NCBI GenBank assembly: GCA_021846395.1 | Contig: JAJZXB010000013.1 | Span: forward strand, 1 to 40,013 | Origin: Thermoplasmata archaeon | Lineage (GTDB): Archaea; Thermoplasmatota; Thermoplasmata; Thermoplasmatales; Thermoplasmataceae | Direction: 5' to 3' | DNA length: 40,013 nt | Shown: positions 15,630 through 25,228 of the stretch, piece after piece | Layout of the letters: the number at the start of each line of letters is the position of its first letter | Position numbering within the stretch: position 1 is the first letter of the stretch | Program-made: the position numbers and the translations under genes | The notes under the pieces: generated by a model | Databases searched by the model: none | What the model saw: only the letters and a program-made list of their open reading frames with translations | What the model was told of the DNA's origin: nothing

Positions 15630-17567
15630 TCACAGATCCATTATTCTCTTTCCACTGAGCATGTCAAGGGTTTTGAGGAAGCGGGACTTCCTGGAATTTG
15701 CCTGCCTTAATTCAGAGGTGTAGGCTTCCCACTCTCCTTTCCTGCCTTTCTCTTCCATCAACTTTCCAAGCTCCGAAAGGTGGTAAACCGCCGCTTCATA
15801 GGAATTCTTGTTTGTCTGGGCGATTTCATTCTCGACACACCCTTTAAATATGGAAATTGCCCTGTCAGGAAATTCACCGAAAATCGCCCTCGCAACTCGT
15901 AATTCCCCAGTGGGCCAATTCCAGTCGTGCTGCTTCCCATTAGGGTCTGCCTGTGACAGGTCATACCAGTGCAAAACTATGGATGGAATATTCTCATAAA
16001 TTGCAACCTCAATCAGGTCACTGTACTTGGGAAAACGTGTTCTGTATTTAGCTTGTGGTATTTTCAGGCCAGTTTCTGGCAAGGGCCATACATCAAGCAC
16101 AGCCTTACCACCTTTGCCACCCTCTGTGCCTGGAAGGTTGCCTGTCTCCAGAAATCGTAAAATGTGCTGCCTGACGGGTGGCCATACTTTAACTTTGCCG
16201 CACGCTTCTTCCAGCATTTCATATGTTTTTATGCTTGGTTGTTCCATATATTCCTCAGCAAGCAATGATGAAACACCCAACCAGTCTTTCTCCTTTTCCT
16301 TAACATCTTGAAGAATCTTCCGCAGTTCCCCTGCAATCCCCGGCAACGAATCTGCAGTTTCATCCACTCCCCTGCGTATCCATTCCTCTGCCTCTTCATG
16401 CATTCCAGCGTTGACAAGTTTCTTCACAAGACGGACATAGCTGTGTGTCCTTTCCGCCTCTTCCCTGCACAGTGAGAGGGATTCAGCGCTACGGCCTGAA
16501 TTTTCCATAGCTCTGATTATCCAATCCGTCAGCTTGTTTCTTTGATATTCTTTCGAAAATGAATGCAAATCTAACGATTCTTTATTTAGAAGCGTGACCT
16601 TCAGGGAATCCGCCAGTGCACTCCAGTCAGATGGCTCAAAATGATGTGCCCAGAACTCTTCTAACCCGCGGGTCATGCCGTACTCATCCTCGAGCCCCGC
16701 CTGCACAGCCCACATCATTTTATCCACAGCAGGCATACTTGAGGGCAGTAGAGCCTTGAAAACAATATCCATGCAGGATGCAATCTCTTCCTCAGTTTCA
16801 CCCTCATCGTTACTGTCGCCCACCTGTTCGGTACCCTTTGTTAAAAGAATTTTTCCAAGCCTCAGAACATCGCCATACTGACCGGAGGAGAGGAGAATTT
16901 CAAAACGTTTTCTTATCCCAGAGTAATCTGGCAGTTCATCCTCGTGGTCCCAATGGTCTGCCCACGCGGGCTGCGAAGTAAGATCGTATATTTCACGCTC
17001 CGTTGCGGAAACTATCTTATCCATATTGCCGGAAGATAGGAGGAATCTGTCCGCCATGTATTTATGTACTTCCGGGAAGAGATCCACTATGGATTTCACT
17101 ATGGATCTGGCCTCTTCCAACGAGAGTGTGTCGATCTTGGAAATCAATTCATCATAGGACTCATCGTATTCGGACATGGTGGGAAAAGTTCCAAAAGCAT
17201 CCTTTTTCAGAATAATTAAACGTTCATCATTATCATCCACGGTTTCCAGCAATTTTTTGTTTTTCAAATCCTCCGCATACTGCAGCACTACTGCAACGGC
17301 ATGTTTACAGCGTTCACCATAGAGACAGCTGCATTGCGATATTAAACCTCCCTCTTTAACATCCACAGAGGTAGCATATTGCCATGTTCCAGCTACCCAT
17401 CCCACAAGGCCTTCATCGGTTCTCAAGGCCAGCTTGCGTACTCTGCCTTCATGCTGGTAAGCCATCCCGCGGGACATTACTTCAGAACCTGCCCATTGGG
17501 CAAGGGCGTTCATAGTCAGGTTCTCGAAGAACTCCTTCTTTTCGTGATTCGCCATATAAGAACACAT
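15630..17567 (-). CDS. SWIM zinc-finger protein, 645 aa, probably acquired
   Basis: The SWIM motif CxCx(n)CxH is at residues 79-89 (Cys79, Cys81, Cys87, His89, within SQCSCLYGERCKHA). It is preceded by the usual N-terminal segment (SEVMSRGMAYQHEGRVRKLA). The remaining 540 residues are acidic, helical and TPR-like, with repeated Trp-containing helices (WAVQAGLEDEYG, WLGVSSLLAEEYM). SWIM domains bind DNA or proteins and occur beside SNF2 helicases or in proteins of unknown role. No helicase is adjacent. The DNA is clearly richer in G+C than its neighbours and uses different codons, which points to lateral transfer. Two possible starts (ATG codons 1 and 5); I keep the first. Confidence 0.8.
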   Translation of the reverse strand: MCSYMANHEKKEFFENLTMNALAQWAGSEVMSRGMAYQHEGRVRKLALRTDEGLVGWVAGTWQYATSVDVKEGGLISQCSCLYGERCKHAVAVVLQYAEDLKNKKLLETVDDNDERLIILKKDAFGTFPTMSEYDESYDELISKIDTLSLEEARSIVKSIVDLFPEVHKYMADRFLLSSGNMDKIVSATEREIYDLTSQPAWADHWDHEDELPDYSGIRKRFEILLSSGQYGDVLRLGKILLTKGTEQVGDSNDEGETEEEIASCMDIVFKALLPSSMPAVDKMMWAVQAGLEDEYGMTRGLEEFWAHHFEPSDWSALADSLKVTLLNKESLDLHSFSKEYQRNKLTDWIIRAMENSGRSAESLSLCREEAERTHSYVRLVKKLVNAGMHEEAEEWIRRGVDETADSLPGIAGELRKILQDVKEKEKDWLGVSSLLAEEYMEQPSIKTYEMLEEACGKVKVWPPVRQHILRFLETGNLPGTEGGKGGKAVLDVWPLPETGLKIPQAKYRTRFPKYSDLIEVAIYENIPSIVLHWYDLSQADPNGKQHDWNWPTGELRVARAIFGEFPDRAISIFKGCVENEIAQTNKNSYEAAVYHLSELGKLMEEKGRKGEWEAYTSELRQANSRKSRFLKTLDMLSGKRIMDL

Positions 17568-17608
17568 TTTAACAAATTATGTAAATCTTTCCTTCAACTA
17601 TATTAATG

Positions 17609-17695
17609 TTAAACTTCACCATAAAGATGCTTAATAGCTAACAGATCATCAGTATTCATATCTCTCTGGTAAATTCCTTCCTGTTTTTTAACCAT
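17609..17695 (-). CDS. Possible 28 aa peptide or gene remnant
   Basis: The minus-strand frame runs from ATG at 17695 to TAA at 17609-17611 and encodes MVKKQEGIYQ followed by RDMNTDDLLAIKHLYGEV. A TATA-like TTTATAATATATG lies just upstream. Amino-acid use looks protein-like, but the size is too small to judge and it may be the tail of a decayed gene. Confidence 0.2.
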   Translation of the reverse strand: MVKKQEGIYQRDMNTDDLLAIKHLYGEV

Positions 17696-17739
17696 ACATA
17701 TATTATAAATGTTTATGCAGAATTGTAACTCTTTGGTTA

Positions 17740-17812
17740 CGCCTCGGCCGGGATTTGAACCCGAGTCACGGGCTCGACAGGCCCGTATGATAGGCCGCTA
17801 CACTACCGAGGC
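17740..17812 (-). tRNA. tRNA-Asp (GUC)
   Basis: Read on the minus strand, the acceptor stem is GCCTCGG paired with CCGAGGC (7 bp) and the discriminator base is G. The anticodon arm is CGGGC-CTGTCGA-GCCCG with anticodon GTC, read as Asp. The T arm is CTCGG-GTTCAAATC-CCGG(C). No CCA is encoded and no intron is seen. Length 73 bases. Asp with discriminator G fits archaeal identity rules. Confidence 0.95.
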
Positions 17813-17995
17813 ACATGCTCATAATTGTATCGTTTTATTTAACCTTTTTTTATTTCTAACATCGTTATATATAAACATTTAAATGAAGATATGCAAATAA
17901 TAAAGATAGAATCCAAACTTAAACTAATTATCTGTATAATTCAATGGCACTCTTTTGAAAAATACCCTATCGAGAAATTTGCCTTAAATCAGTTT

Positions 17996-18008
17996 ATTTA
18001 TATAATAA
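17996..18008 (+). promoter_or_regulatory. TATA-box promoter of hemA
   Basis: The sequence ATTTATATAATAA lies about 28 bases before the TTG start of the glutamyl-tRNA reductase. There is no ribosome site between, so transcription probably starts at or next to the start codon (leaderless). Confidence 0.5.
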
Positions 18009-18033
18009 AAAATAATTTCAGTCTGTGATATAA

Positions 18034-19233
18034 TTGGAGGACATTAATTTACTGTCTTGGAATTATAAGGATACCCCCGAAGAGTTCAATGCCATGATTA
18101 AAAGGGATTATCCGTATTTCGAGAATTTAATGCTGGATATGGGCATAAAAAATTTTATAATATTAATTACATGCAATAGGGTGGAAATATATTTCCATGG
18201 GGATTTAAAACCAGATAAAAATATATCTTATATAAAATACCCTGATTCCATAAAACACCTTTTTTATGTTTCCTCCGGGCTTGAATCTATGCTCATCGGT
18301 GAAAACAATATACTCAGGCAAATAAAGGATTCCCTTGAAATTGCAAGGAAAAGGGGGAGTTCCGACAAATTCCTTGATTTTGCATTCCAAAAGGCATTGA
18401 GCCTTGGAAAAAATGTAAGAAACAAAACGGACATATCAAGGGGGAAAACATCCCTTTCTTCCATAGGCCTTGACCTTATAAATAAAAATTATGGGCTCAA
18501 GAAAAAAATATGCATAATTGGAACGGGAAAGATGGCGGAATCCCTGCTTTCATATTTAAAGGATGAAAAAGGCGATGTTACTGTTGCAGGAAGAAATATT
18601 GGCCATGCAAGAGACCTTGCAATGGGCTACGGTGCAAATTATGAGGATTTATCAGATATTGTTTCACTGGTGAATAACCATGATATTATAATAACGGCAA
18701 CATCATCAAAAAAATATATTATAGACAAAAACATGGCTGGAAAAATAAAGGGCCAAAAGATTTTCCTTGATATTTCAAACCCGCCAAATATAGAAAAAAT
18801 TGAGAGGGATGATTTAAAAATTTTAAATTTTGAATCAATAAAAGAAGTAGCAGAGGATACGTTAAAACAGAGAAAGGAAGAAATAAAAAAATCGGAAGGC
18901 ATAATAAAAAATGAGCTTAATTTATTTATGAAAAAAATAAATGAAATGCATTCAGATGATATTATTTCATATTTTTATAAATTTGCAGGGAACGTAAAAG
19001 ATGATGAAATACAGGAATTAAAAAGAAAAATAAACCCTGATGATGAACAGTTAAAATACATAAATTTGATGATGAATTCCTTCATAAATAAAATTCTTGC
19101 CCCCTATACAAACAGTGTAAAATCATTTATTGACAATAATGGCAGATATTCGTATATACTGGGGGAATATGAAAAAATGCTGAACAATGATATGGGGAAA
19201 TCGGAAAAAAAGAAAATAAAAGAGGAGGATTAA
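18034..19233 (+). CDS. hemA: Glutamyl-tRNA reductase
   Basis: Reduces glutamyl-tRNA(Glu) to glutamate-1-semialdehyde with NADPH, the first committed step of tetrapyrrole synthesis (heme, cobalamin). The catalytic Cys47 lies in LITCNRVEIYF; the next block is SSGLESMLIGENNILRQIKD; the NADPH domain has CIIGTGKMAESLLSYL; the C-terminal dimer helix follows. The 399 aa length is normal. The start is TTG: the only earlier in-frame codon after the upstream stop gives nothing better, and the GAG-GAC-ATT that follows aligns with the usual short N-terminus. The gene connects to the cobalt-precorrin methylase at 11.4 kb as a supplier of the same pathway. Confidence 0.9.
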   Translation: MEDINLLSWNYKDTPEEFNAMIKRDYPYFENLMLDMGIKNFIILITCNRVEIYFHGDLKPDKNISYIKYPDSIKHLFYVSSGLESMLIGENNILRQIKDSLEIARKRGSSDKFLDFAFQKALSLGKNVRNKTDISRGKTSLSSIGLDLINKNYGLKKKICIIGTGKMAESLLSYLKDEKGDVTVAGRNIGHARDLAMGYGANYEDLSDIVSLVNNHDIIITATSSKKYIIDKNMAGKIKGQKIFLDISNPPNIEKIERDDLKILNFESIKEVAEDTLKQRKEEIKKSEGIIKNELNLFMKKINEMHSDDIISYFYKFAGNVKDDEIQELKRKINPDDEQLKYINLMMNSFINKILAPYTNSVKSFIDNNGRYSYILGEYEKMLNNDMGKSEKKKIKEED

Positions 19234-19281
19234 TTCTCATACAGAAATATTTAATAATAAAGTTTTAATACCAATGGCTAT

Positions 19282-20718
19282 ATGAAAGGTGAGGAGAAAC
19301 TTGAGCCTTCAAAACGGCAGATAAACATCACCATTGCCCTAATGGCCTTTGCTGGCATGCTCATAATATACGTTGAAACGATGATTGTTCCAGCCATACC
19401 GATTTTTATAAAATTCTTCCACAGTAAATACAATGATGTTTCCTGGATATTAATAGCATATATCATCAGCGGGACAGTTTCGGCGGGCATATTTGGCAGA
19501 GTTGCCGATATTATAGGAAAAAGAAGGGTATTTTTAATTTTATCATTGGTATATGCAATAGCAGTATCATTTGGCGGATTTGCCAAAACGCTGGATGAAT
19601 TAATTGCCATTAGGGTTGTCCAGGGCCTGGGCTTTGGGATGTTTCCGATAGCATTTGCAATTATAAATGATGTTGTTCCAAGAAAAAGATTGGCACTTGC
19701 CCAGGGAATATTGTCGGCAACGTTCGCAATTGGATCCGGCATTGGCCTTGTTTTAGGTGCATATATAACGGAAACATTGGGCTGGCAATATTCATACCAT
19801 ACAGCTATTCCAGCGGCATTTTTATTGTTTATTTTATCGTTTATTTACCTAAAAGATTATGCAAAACCCAGAAAGGAAAAAATAGATTTCATTGGCGTTG
19901 CATTGCTGGGTATACCATTGACATTGTTCATATATGCAATATCCGAGGGCGAGGCAATAGGCTGGACCTCATTTACAATAATTGCAACGTTCATACTCTC
20001 GTTTATATTCTTTGGAACATTTATTATATTTGAATCAAAATCGAAACATCCCTTCATAAATATGAAATTATTAAAGACAAGAAATATTTTCATGGCAAAT
20101 TTCATTGGTTTATTTGCAATGGCGGCAATGTACTTTTTATTTTTCACAATACCAACATTATTGCAGGATCCAAAACCGGCTGGATTCGGCAAAACAATAC
20201 TTGAATCAGGCCTGGTAATGCTGCCTGCAACAATAATGAATATGGTATTTGCACCCGTGGCGGCAAAAATTATAAAGGCAAGGGGGCCAAAATTATCCAT
20301 ATTTCTTGGCCTTTCCACGGATCTCATTGGATTTTTAATGTTGTATTCATATCGTGCTTCAGTTACGGAGATACTGGTTGACACAATGTTTGTTGGTGCC
20401 GGAATATCATTGATGTTAGTGGGGATAATAAATGCCCTATTGATTTCAACACCGAAGGAAAACGCAGGTGAAGCTACGGGAATGAATACAGTTTTTAGGG
20501 ATATTGGAATGGCAATTGCCCCCGCCGTAGGAGGTGTTTTGGAAACAATGTACACCGTTCCTGTTGTTGTTGGCATTGGAATATCAAATGGTGTCCAATA
20601 CAAAATCACCCATAATTTCCCTGATGGAACTGCCTTTGATTACATATATCTAATTGGCATAATCTTTGTGGTAATAGGGTTTATCTTCACAGCGCTGATC
20701 AAAAATAATAAAACATGA
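19282..20718 (+). CDS. MFS transporter, DHA2 (14-TM, EmrB-like) family
   Basis: Probable proton-driven drug or metabolite exporter. The 478 aa protein shows about fourteen hydrophobic segments, TM1 with a VPAIPIFIKFF stretch, and the MFS motif A in the TM2-3 loop (GRVADIIGKRRVFL). TM5 has the antiporter-type motif C region (GIGLVLGAYITETLGWQYSY), which is typical of drug:H+ antiporters. The substrate cannot be inferred. The gene follows hemA by 48 bases with its own AT-rich upstream and converges on the sodium:solute symporter gene. Confidence 0.85.
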   Translation: MKGEEKLEPSKRQINITIALMAFAGMLIIYVETMIVPAIPIFIKFFHSKYNDVSWILIAYIISGTVSAGIFGRVADIIGKRRVFLILSLVYAIAVSFGGFAKTLDELIAIRVVQGLGFGMFPIAFAIINDVVPRKRLALAQGILSATFAIGSGIGLVLGAYITETLGWQYSYHTAIPAAFLLFILSFIYLKDYAKPRKEKIDFIGVALLGIPLTLFIYAISEGEAIGWTSFTIIATFILSFIFFGTFIIFESKSKHPFINMKLLKTRNIFMANFIGLFAMAAMYFLFFTIPTLLQDPKPAGFGKTILESGLVMLPATIMNMVFAPVAAKIIKARGPKLSIFLGLSTDLIGFLMLYSYRASVTEILVDTMFVGAGISLMLVGIINALLISTPKENAGEATGMNTVFRDIGMAIAPAVGGVLETMYTVPVVVGIGISNGVQYKITHNFPDGTAFDYIYLIGIIFVVIGFIFTALIKNNKT

Positions 20719-20786
20719 ACAAAACAGATCCATATACTGGGGATTTAGTAAAAAATAGGAAAATAAATAATAAAAAAATAATAAAT

Positions 20787-22301
20787 TTATTCTATGTCCT
20801 CAAACTCAGAATTGTCAATAATACCCTCATCTTTTACCTTATTCATTAATTTCATTATTAGCGTTCCGATGCCGACCACAACCAAATTAAGTATTAGCGC
20901 AACTATTCCAACGTAGATAAAATTAAGGTTTTTATAAAGGGATGATGTGAAATTAAGCTGGACAAGCATTACAATTGTTGCGGTAAGTCCTACAGCCCAT
21001 CCAGCACCCACTGGATACTTGTTCAACTTCCTTGTAAATAATGCAAAGTACACTGCTGGCAGGGTCTGCATAATTATGGCGCCCCCTATAGTCTGAAGAT
21101 ATATGATCTCTCCAGAGGCTGCAGGCACCAGTGAAAAGATAAGTGCACCTATTATAACTACTATGACAAGTACCCTTGACAGGTTTGTCTGTGTTTTTTC
21201 ACTTGCTTTTGGGTTTATGTATTCAAGGTAAAGATTTCTTGTTAAAAGATTGGCCGATGCCAATGCCATAATTGATGCGGGCACAATGCTTCCAACAACA
21301 ACCGCGGCAAAGACAAATGCTGTGAATGTCGATGGAAATATTTTAAGCACCATAAGCGGGAGAGCCTCGCTTGATATTTTAAAAAGTGGGTTTTTTGGGC
21401 CAGCAAAACCGTTGAAATACACAACTGCCATTATTCCTACAAGTGCAACAAAGAGCAGTAATACATTGTATAAAGGCAATAATGAAGCGTTTCTTCTGAT
21501 TGTTTTTGAATCCTTGGCTCCAAGCGTTCCTGTTATTGCATGCGGATAAAGGAAAAGTGCCAGAGCAGAGCCAAGGGCAAGGGATGTATAGCCAACTTCA
21601 AGCACAGGGGGAATTGCCAAAAGGTTGGGGCTTATTGTCGAAGCATGGGAAAATATTGCTCCAAAACCTCCAAGCTTTATTGGAATGTATATTATTATTA
21701 CTATAATAGCTACCCATATTATTGCATCCTTAACTATTGCCGTTAATGCAGGACCCCTTAGTCCACTTACAAATGTAAATCCGGCCACAAGAAGGAATGC
21801 TATTATCAAACTAAGGGTTATTGGCAGAGACAAGGTGGCAAGAACGTACTTTATGCCCGTGATCTGCAATGCAATATAAGGCATTTCTGCAAGGACTCCG
21901 GTAAGTGCTATCAGAAGTGCAAGGAACCTTGATGAAAAACGATCCTTTACAAAATCCGCTGCTGTAATATACCCTCTCCTCTTTGATACATTCCAAAGCC
22001 TTGGCATTGTGCCATAAACTATTGGGTATATCATTATTCCATATGCAATTGCAAACATTGCAAATGATGCACCTGTAGCACTTGCGGCTAAACCGGGCAC
22101 TGCGATTAATGTATATGCTGTGTAAACATCCCCGCCAAGAAGGAACCACATAACCACAGTTCCAAAACGCCTTCCACCAACACTCCATTCCTCATGGCTA
22201 TCCATACTTTCTGGTTTTCTCCAAAAATAGGACAGATATCCAACCGAAAGAACGACGAATATTATTATGAAAAACAGTGCAATATCAAGATTTGTGAACA
22301 T
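20787..22301 (-). CDS. Sodium:solute symporter (SSS) family transporter
   Basis: About thirteen membrane helices over 504 aa, with SSS-type features such as WSVGGRRFGTVVMWFLLGGD (TM1-2 loop) and GLRGPALTAIVKDAIIWVAI. Likely takes up a carboxylate, proline-like solute or pantothenate using an ion gradient; in an acidophile this may be protons. A strong ribosome site (GGAGGG, 6-7 bases before ATG 22301) lies within the end of the DUF3311 gene, whose stop overlaps by 17 bases, so the two are coupled. The pairing of an SSS carrier with a tiny two-helix partner is widespread and suggests a two-subunit transporter. Confidence 0.86.
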   Translation of the reverse strand: MFTNLDIALFFIIIFVVLSVGYLSYFWRKPESMDSHEEWSVGGRRFGTVVMWFLLGGDVYTAYTLIAVPGLAASATGASFAMFAIAYGIMIYPIVYGTMPRLWNVSKRRGYITAADFVKDRFSSRFLALLIALTGVLAEMPYIALQITGIKYVLATLSLPITLSLIIAFLLVAGFTFVSGLRGPALTAIVKDAIIWVAIIVIIIYIPIKLGGFGAIFSHASTISPNLLAIPPVLEVGYTSLALGSALALFLYPHAITGTLGAKDSKTIRRNASLLPLYNVLLLFVALVGIMAVVYFNGFAGPKNPLFKISSEALPLMVLKIFPSTFTAFVFAAVVVGSIVPASIMALASANLLTRNLYLEYINPKASEKTQTNLSRVLVIVVIIGALIFSLVPAASGEIIYLQTIGGAIIMQTLPAVYFALFTRKLNKYPVGAGWAVGLTATIVMLVQLNFTSSLYKNLNFIYVGIVALILNLVVVGIGTLIMKLMNKVKDEGIIDNSEFEDIE

Positions 22302-22506
22302 GTTTAACCCTCCTTTCTTTTTCTCTTTGTTCTATTGTATATACAATCGATGTAAGTAGGGCTGCTATAAATATCCACATCAATTGGTACCAGTAAAAGA
22401 ACGGGAATCCGCCAAGTTCTGGCTTTACTCTATCATATATGCCTACACCCAAAACCATAAAATAGTATGGAAGTGTCAGCAAAATAAATTTCAATATTTT
22501 GTTCAT
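22285..22506 (-). CDS. DUF3311 small two-helix membrane protein, SSS transporter partner
   Basis: A 73 aa protein (MNKILKFILL...) with two membrane helices (about 4-22 and 38-57) and a basic tail. It matches the DUF3311 pattern, including a short loop with PFFYWYQLMWI. I choose ATG at 22506: a TATA-like TTTATATAC lies about 30 bases before it, and an earlier ATG at 22539 would place this box inside the coding frame. It is the first gene of an operon with the SSS carrier. Such partners are thought to be accessory subunits; direct proof is limited. Confidence 0.75.
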   Translation of the reverse strand: MNKILKFILLTLPYYFMVLGVGIYDRVKPELGGFPFFYWYQLMWIFIAALLTSIVYTIEQREKERRVKHVHKS

Positions 22507-22539
22507 TATAAAATAAATATTTGCATTGTATATAAACAT

Positions 22540-22869
22540 TTGTAGATGGTATACTATAACCTATTAATACATGATTTTATTGTTTTATTTAGGATAGTAA
22601 ATAATTTCTATGTTATTTTTCCAGAATTTAGAAAAATACAACGTTTATAAAAATTAAGAATTTTGAATGAATTATTTTCATATATTAACATATAGGAGGA
22701 TTTAAATAAAATATTTTATGTTTTTTCGCTTATTTTTATTATTTCCATGAAATGTGCAATTATATAGATTTTATTTATATTTGTACAACTTTCGTGACAT
22801 TATGATGAATTCCATAAATATCAAAAAAATTAACTAAATATTTATTTATTTCTTTTTTATTATCATTAT
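22540..22869. other. Divergent AT-rich promoter region
   Basis: About 330 bases between the symporter operon and nadE, very AT-rich. A GGAGG at 22693-22700 is followed by only a ten-codon frame. I see no RNA gene or repeat. TATA-like tracts for both flanking genes are present at the edges. Confidence 0.4.
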
Positions 22870-23592
22870 GTGAATAAAGAAATAAAAGATTTGGAATTGG
22901 TTAAATCATTTCTTCGGGAAAATATAGGGGACAAATATGCAGTGGTTGGGATAAGCTCCGGCATAGATAGTTCTCTTGTATTAAAGGTACTGTCTTCCAC
23001 CATTGACAAGGGTAAAATAAAGGCTATATTTATGGGAGATAAATTTACAAAAAAGGAGGATTATGATGATATAATATTATTGTCGGAGAATACAGGTGTG
23101 AATATAGAAACAATCAATATAGAAAATATATTCAATTCATATAAAAATACACTTAATAGCAATGATAAACGGATAGAGGGAAATATAAGATCCAGAATCA
23201 GGGCAAACATTTTATATTATCATGCAAACGTCTTGAATGGATATGTTATAGGAACAACAAACAGAACTGAATATTTGCTGGGATATTACACAAAATTTGG
23301 AGATGGTGCCTGTGATATAGAACCCATAGAAAAATTGTATAAAACAGATGTAAGAAACATGGCAAAATATTTAAATTTGCCTGAAAGAATTATCAAAAAG
23401 AGACCATCAGCAGGCCTCTGGGAGAATCAGTATGATGAGGATGAGATGAATATGTCCTACAATGAAATAGACAGAATACTTATAGATATATTTGATAAAA
23501 AAATCATGATTGACAACGATAAATACAAAAAGATAATGGACATATATAATCGCTCTGAGCACAAAAGGAAATTACCGGTATCAATGAGATGA
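22870..23592 (+). CDS. nadE: NH3-dependent NAD synthetase
   Basis: Amidates deamido-NAD to NAD with ATP and ammonia. The ATP pyrophosphatase P-loop reads SSGIDSS (29-35), with Ser in place of the first Gly of the common SGGIDS. Later motifs are GTTNRTEYLLGYYTKFGDGA and KRPSAGLWENQYDEDEM, both diagnostic of NadE. No glutaminase domain is present (240 aa), so ammonia must be free. The start is GTG at 22870; the ATG two bases earlier is out of frame and stops at once. It runs one base short of the next ATG and is co-transcribed with the antiporter gene. Confidence 0.92.
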   Translation: MNKEIKDLELVKSFLRENIGDKYAVVGISSGIDSSLVLKVLSSTIDKGKIKAIFMGDKFTKKEDYDDIILLSENTGVNIETINIENIFNSYKNTLNSNDKRIEGNIRSRIRANILYYHANVLNGYVIGTTNRTEYLLGYYTKFGDGACDIEPIEKLYKTDVRNMAKYLNLPERIIKKRPSAGLWENQYDEDEMNMSYNEIDRILIDIFDKKIMIDNDKYKKIMDIYNRSEHKRKLPVSMR

Positions 23593-23593
23593 A

Positions 23594-24883
23594 ATGATAT
23601 CCTCGGTAACCTATGAATATTATGAGATCAGTTTTATTTTGATACTGGCAGCATTTTCCATACCAATTTCACGAAAGGCTTCGATGGTTTATATTCCCAT
23701 ACTGATTGTATTTGGTCTTATTTTTGGCCCAGTTCTCGGGATAATAAACCACAGTTTTGCAATATATATGCTATCCTCATTTGGAACTATAGGCCTTGGC
23801 CTTCTTGGCCTGGTTATAATTCTATACTATGAATCCCACAATATAAATCCAAGAATCTTAAGGAGATATTTGTATAAAATTGTATCTCTGGACACGATAG
23901 GGATGGTTGTAATGGCTATTGGAGCGGGATTAGTTTTTTCCGTTCTTACAGGCTCACCATTTATCATAGGGTTTATATTTGGAGCTATAATATCTCCAAC
24001 AGACCCTGCATCCCTGATACCTACTTTCAAAAAAATCAATATAAGGGAGGATGTGTCAGGAACTTTAATTGGAGAGAGCTTATTCAATGACCCTTTGAGC
24101 ATAATTCTTCTTACAGTTGGAATAGCAATACTGGCACCAGCTGCAGATTATTCTTCCTTTTTTACATTATTGTCATCACATGTAGGAATAATTATTGGAT
24201 CCATATCCTTCTTGCTTCTTGAAATAATTGTTCCAGCTGCTGTAGGAATAAGCTTTGGTTTTCTTATAATATATTTAAATAAATATTTCAATTTTGAAAA
24301 CTTATTGATAGCCCTCACTCTGGGAACGGTATTATTTGAATTCACATCTCTTCAGGCAACCGGAATAACTCCATTTCCTGCAATAATATCAACTGGAGCA
24401 ATAGTGGGAAATTATTCAGACAAGAGTATATTTTGGAACAGGGAAACAAATTTCAATGAGAACCTATCATTCATGGCACAGGCAATAATTTTCATATTTC
24501 TTGGTAGTATTTTAACCAGAACCGAACTTTTGAAGTATGCTTTATTTGGATTTCTCATATCGTTGATTGTGATTTTTATTATCAGGCCTGCTGCAGTTTT
24601 CATATCCCTTGGCGTCCTTGACTTCGGCAAAAATCTTATCAAATTTGATAGAAAAACAAAGACATTCATATCTCTTGTAGGCCCAAGGGGTGTAGTTCCA
24701 GTCGTTCTTTCAACAGTTCCATTTGTTGTGGGAAGTTCGTACCATGTGCCTCTCCTATTAAAATTTGGAACAATAATTTACGCTTCTGTTTCCTTTGTAG
24801 TTCTTATATCGATTATTTTACAGACTGTGTATGTTCCGTATTTGGGAAAATATTTGTTTGGGGAAATAAATAAAGAAATTTAA
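23594..24883 (+). CDS. CPA1-family cation:proton antiporter (NhaP-like)
   Basis: Exchanges Na+ (or K+) for H+ across the membrane. About twelve hydrophobic segments over 429 aa, with the CPA1 motifs SPTDPASLIPTF and GESLFNDPLSI; the Asn-Asp pair is the ion site typical of electroneutral members, in contrast to the Asp-Asp of CPA2. LVGPRGVVPVVL near the C-terminus is also conserved. Coupled to nadE with one base between stop and start. No soluble regulatory tail. Confidence 0.88.
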   Translation: MISSVTYEYYEISFILILAAFSIPISRKASMVYIPILIVFGLIFGPVLGIINHSFAIYMLSSFGTIGLGLLGLVIILYYESHNINPRILRRYLYKIVSLDTIGMVVMAIGAGLVFSVLTGSPFIIGFIFGAIISPTDPASLIPTFKKINIREDVSGTLIGESLFNDPLSIILLTVGIAILAPAADYSSFFTLLSSHVGIIIGSISFLLLEIIVPAAVGISFGFLIIYLNKYFNFENLLIALTLGTVLFEFTSLQATGITPFPAIISTGAIVGNYSDKSIFWNRETNFNENLSFMAQAIIFIFLGSILTRTELLKYALFGFLISLIVIFIIRPAAVFISLGVLDFGKNLIKFDRKTKTFISLVGPRGVVPVVLSTVPFVVGSSYHVPLLLKFGTIIYASVSFVVLISIILQTVYVPYLGKYLFGEINKEI

Positions 24884-24971
24884 GAAAGTGGTTCATCCAA
24901 CAATATTTGGGATTGAATAATATTTGTAATTTGTTTGTGACAAATAGCACATAACTGGCATTAATCAAGAG

Positions 24972-25002
24972 ATTTTCCGCTCACTGCGAAAATATTTTTC
25001 TT
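24972..25002 (+). terminator. Possible terminator of the nadE-antiporter operon
   Basis: An imperfect inverted repeat, ATTTTCCGC...GCGAAAAT, is followed by ATTTTTCTT about 90 bases after the antiporter stop. It is short and weak, but in the right place. The rest of 24884-25228, the trailer side of the CRISPR array, shows no gene. Confidence 0.3.
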
Positions 25003-25228
25003 GGTTGAAATTCTCCTCTTAACCCAATAGGTGATCATGCCATCAGGAAGTTAGATTTAATCTTTCATATACGTTTCCATGCTAAGCGCCCCCAAAATAC
25101 ATGATTGAATTTTAGGTAATATTAACAAAGCAATTTTAAGGAGTCCTATTAATTGACAGAATTTAATAATCCTTTACGAAAACATCCAAATGTGTTTATC
25201 TTCTCATTGATTTTGCTGATAATTCAAA

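Noticed and set aside
19857-20609. 250 aa open frame on the minus strand inside the MFS gene
   Set aside because: It is antisense to a clearly recognised 14-TM transporter; its Pro/Thr/Ile-rich composition is the usual mirror of membrane codons.
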